A stretch of 64,000 bases of DNA. It comes from UBA4877 sp002399285. Its GTDB lineage: Bacteria; Bacillota; Thermoanaerobacteria; Thermoanaerobacterales; UBA4877. Below are positions 63,946 through 64,000 of the stretch, in pieces (position 1 is the stretch's first letter; each line of letters starts with the position of its first letter). Position numbers and translations under genes: made by a program. The notes beneath the pieces were generated by a model. That model saw only the letters and a list, made by a program, of their open reading frames with translations. It made no database searches and was not told where the DNA came from. The DNA is taken from contig DAIPGN010000011.1 in the NCBI GenBank assembly GCA_036771835.1, positions 33,787 through 97,786 on the forward strand, written 5' to 3'.

Positions 63946-64000
63946 CGGGGCGTAGCGCAGTTGGTAGCGCGCGTGGTTTGGGACCATGAGGCCGTGGGTT
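63946..64000 (+). tRNA. tRNA-Pro(UGG), 5' part, cut by window end
   Basis: The sequence begins CGGGGCGTAGCGCAGTTGGT, with the D-loop and an anticodon stem GTGGT-TTGGGA-ACCAT-like loop containing TGG, and then the start of the T arm (GTGGGTT). The window ends inside the gene. The GGGGCGTAGCGCAG start is typical for bacterial tRNA-Pro. Confidence 0.9.

Overview
The window looks like the chromosome of an anaerobic, endospore-forming, flagellated, S-layer-bearing member of the Clostridia, possibly thermophilic. The basis is the type I-B CRISPR locus with a repeat ending in ATTGAAAC, sporulation genes (cwlD, yyaC, a CotF-like coat protein, a LysM coat-type protein), the mbl-flhO-flhP-fabZ block, SLH-domain surface proteins, an archaeal/thermophile-type fructose-1,6-bisphosphate aldolase/phosphatase, and strong Shine-Dalgarno sites with many TTG/GTG starts. 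Genus and species cannot be fixed from this sequence alone. Layout. (1) 1-19.7 kb: the 3' end of a CRISPR-Cas operon (cas3 fragment, cas4, cas1, cas2), a ~167-nt leader and one exceptionally long array of about 239 repeats (hand count). It carries duplicated, SNP-variant, overlapping and fold-back spacers, and near its old end a 225-nt insertion holding a small ORF with its own ribosome binding site. (2) 19.7-26.0 kb: a decayed spacer region with a terminator, then a sugar operon: lactose/cellobiose-type PTS IIA, IIB and IIC, a short GrdB-like protein, a MupG-family (DUF871) hydrolase and a BglG/MtlR-type PTS-controlled regulator. (3) 26-35.5 kb: a CotF-like coat protein, a block of degenerate ~40-nt repeats, a MazG-like protein, a DUF2892 protein, thioredoxin reductase with a cyclase-family hydrolase, a ferritin-like protein, a histidine-degradation cluster (formiminotransferase, imidazolonepropionase, cyclodeaminase), an M20 amidohydrolase and a LysM protein with a Cys/Pro linker. 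(4) 35.6-43.2 kb: cwlD, the AmmeMemoRadiSam pair (a dioxygenase-like/AMMECR1 fusion plus a radical SAM enzyme), MoxR-DUF58-transglutaminase and a UspA-like protein. (5) 43.4-52.8 kb: a giant IPT/TIG surface protein and two SLH-domain proteins. (6) 52.8-57.5 kb: mbl, two flagellar rod/hook proteins, a FlgJ-like rod-binding protein, fabZ and the FBP aldolase/phosphatase. (7) 57.5-64 kb: small regulators (PheB-type ACT protein, LacI family), a 43-residue membrane peptide, yyaC, two envelope proteins and the 5' part of a tRNA-Pro(UGG). How the parts relate. The Cas4-Cas1-Cas2 adaptation module feeds the array directly downstream. The PTS/GrdB-like/MupG/regulator set reads as one sugar-uptake and hydrolysis pathway under its own PRD regulator. 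The surface-protein, MoxR-DUF58-transglutaminase and SLH genes suggest a cell-envelope neighbourhood. Three dispersed copies of one noncoding repeat (near 26.05, 34.5 and 60.0 kb) lie at gene ends and look like a small mobile or regulatory repeat family. The most unusual material is inside the CRISPR array and its distal end; the least understood gene set is the PTS-GrdB-like-MupG operon.
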